Positions 62,696 through 64,000 of a DNA stretch of 64,000 nt are shown here, piece by piece. Both the position numbers and the translations under genes were made by a program. Position 1 is the first letter of the stretch. Each line of letters starts with the position of its first letter. The notes beneath the pieces are model-generated. The model saw nothing but the letters and a program-made list of their open reading frames with translations, searched no databases and was not told the origin of the DNA. Origin of the DNA: Clostridiaceae bacterium (GTDB lineage: Bacteria; Bacillota; Clostridia; Acetivibrionales; Acetivibrionaceae); the NCBI GenBank assembly GCA_012519925.1, contig JAAYPF010000019.1:1-64000 (forward strand). The letters are read 5' to 3'.

Positions 62696-63244
62696 CTATT
62701 CAACTCTAGATTTGTATCCCGTATATACATTTTCAACGGATATTTTCACATCGGTAACATTAATACCAGAAGTTTCTTCAACTGCCTTTTTCACCTTGCT
62801 TTGAAGCTCCTCCGATAGAGTTGGAATATGAATATCGGCTAAAACAACCGCCTTTATATATATAGAAACATCTTCTCCAAATTTACTAACATAAGCCTTT
62901 GTTTCCTTTATGCCATTAAGCTTCTTTGATGCCGACAAAGCTATATTTTCGATAGTATTTAAAGAGATTCTGATTTCTCCAATATTATTGGGTTTACAAA
63001 TAGATTTTTTTTCTCGTTCACTTCTAACCCCTGAAAACAAAAATATTATACTCAGTGTAAAGAAAATCAATTCAACTATAAACATAAGAATATTTGAAGC
63101 TTTGTTCGGTAATACATTATCAATAATGTGCTTTGTTGTGCTTTCAAATATTCCATGGTTCAGAGTCATAGCCATTAACATCACAGACACTACTGTCAAA
63201 CAAAAAGCATAAATTGCCAAAATAGTTCTAAAGATAATATTCAT
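62696..63244 (-). CDS. amaP: AmaP-like / Asp23-family membrane protein
   Basis: Two N-terminal TM segments followed by Asp23-like domain; upstream of DUF2273-nusB. Confidence 0.82.
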   Translation of the reverse strand: MNIIFRTILAIYAFCLTVVSVMLMAMTLNHGIFESTTKHIIDNVLPNKASNILMFIVELIFFTLSIIFLFSGVRSEREKKSICKPNNIGEIRISLNTIENIALSASKKLNGIKETKAYVSKFGEDVSIYIKAVVLADIHIPTLSEELQSKVKKAVEETSGINVTDVKISVENVYTGYKSRVE

Positions 63245-63744
63245 AAGTCACCTCTTCACACTTTTCTTTTGTAATCAAAAAACCCTAATACTACAATTGT
63301 TTATTAAAACCCAAACTTTTATACTTCCTTTTTGAATATGTATTAAAAATGTTAACTTATATAAATTTCTTCTATACTTCAACTATATTATATTTTATTT
63401 TTGGGAAAAAATAAACCCTATTGACAAAAGTATTATAGGAATTGTTTTTGAAGTACTTTATAAATCTTATTCTCCTCTAAAACATGAATCGCGAACCCAA
63501 TAATTAAGGCTAATTCTGTCATTAGAGAAATAAATATTAATATTAAAAATAACCAAACCTCTATATTCTACCGGAACCATAGCATCAGTTTACATATTTA
63601 TGGTAATGTATGATATTATCATAACCCAACTTTTGTTACAACTCAATATTCTTTACTAAAAACACTCATATTTATTAACTGTTAATATTTATAACAAAAT
63701 GGCCGATAAATAAATATAATCAGCAAAAAAGGAAGGAGATAGCT

Positions 63745-64000
63745 ATGAAAAAAACAAATCTTAACATTCTACCATTCTTAGCAATTTGCTTTTCTGTATT
63801 TTTTCTCATTTTACTCTTTACTACATTTAATCCAACCATATTATCGGCTTCCACTTTGACTGCTGAACGTGCCGATTACCATTCAGATACTCAGATTAAT
63901 CTTAGATGGGTAATGACAGCTAATGCAGTGGAATACGAAATCTTTAGAAATGGAATTTCTATTGATATCATTAATGACGTAGACTTAGAAAGAAATTATC
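63745..64000 (+). CDS. 5' part of a secreted protein with a fibronectin-III-like start; runs out of window
   Basis: GGAAGGAG Shine-Dalgarno, ATG 63745, signal peptide MKKTNLNILPFLAICFSVFFLILL..., then 'INLRWVMTANAVEYEIFRNG'. Confidence 0.75.
   Translation, partial: MKKTNLNILPFLAICFSVFFLILLFTTFNPTILSASTLTAERADYHSDTQINLRWVMTANAVEYEIFRNGISIDIINDVDLERNY

Overview
The window looks like a chromosome segment from a cellulosome-type anaerobic clostridium (AT-rich; dockerin, SigI/RsgI, Spo0A, SpoIVB and class III RNR are present; genus is inferred). Most of it is recognisable housekeeping sequence: nrdDG behind a cobalamin riboswitch, a split metH, CotF-like proteins, mtnP-mtnA, aroB, the divIVA-ylmH-yggT-sepF-yggS cell-division cluster, an MCP-less chemosensory operon (cheY-A-W-R-B plus a PAS histidine kinase), spo0A-spoIVB-recN-argR-nadK, and tlyA-dxs-ispA-xseB-xseA-nusB. 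The strongest non-coding signal is a ~620-nt structured, GC-rich region between ispA and a membrane-protein gene (57779-58397, minus strand). Its size, position and closing helix match OLE RNA, with the adjacent gene as its partner OapA. The least explained locus is 42.6-48.7 kb. It holds a SigI/RsgI pair whose RsgI lacks the usual Asn-Pro autoproteolysis site, a secreted protein with alternating 21-aa 'PWE' repeats and a charged helical tail, and a dockerin protein with 14 RCC1 repeats. Also notable are a single-chain D,D-carboxypeptidase/L,D-transpeptidase fusion and a short dispersed palindromic element that forms gene 3' ends and one Shine-Dalgarno. All calls come from reading the sequence and supplied translations; no searches or folding were run.
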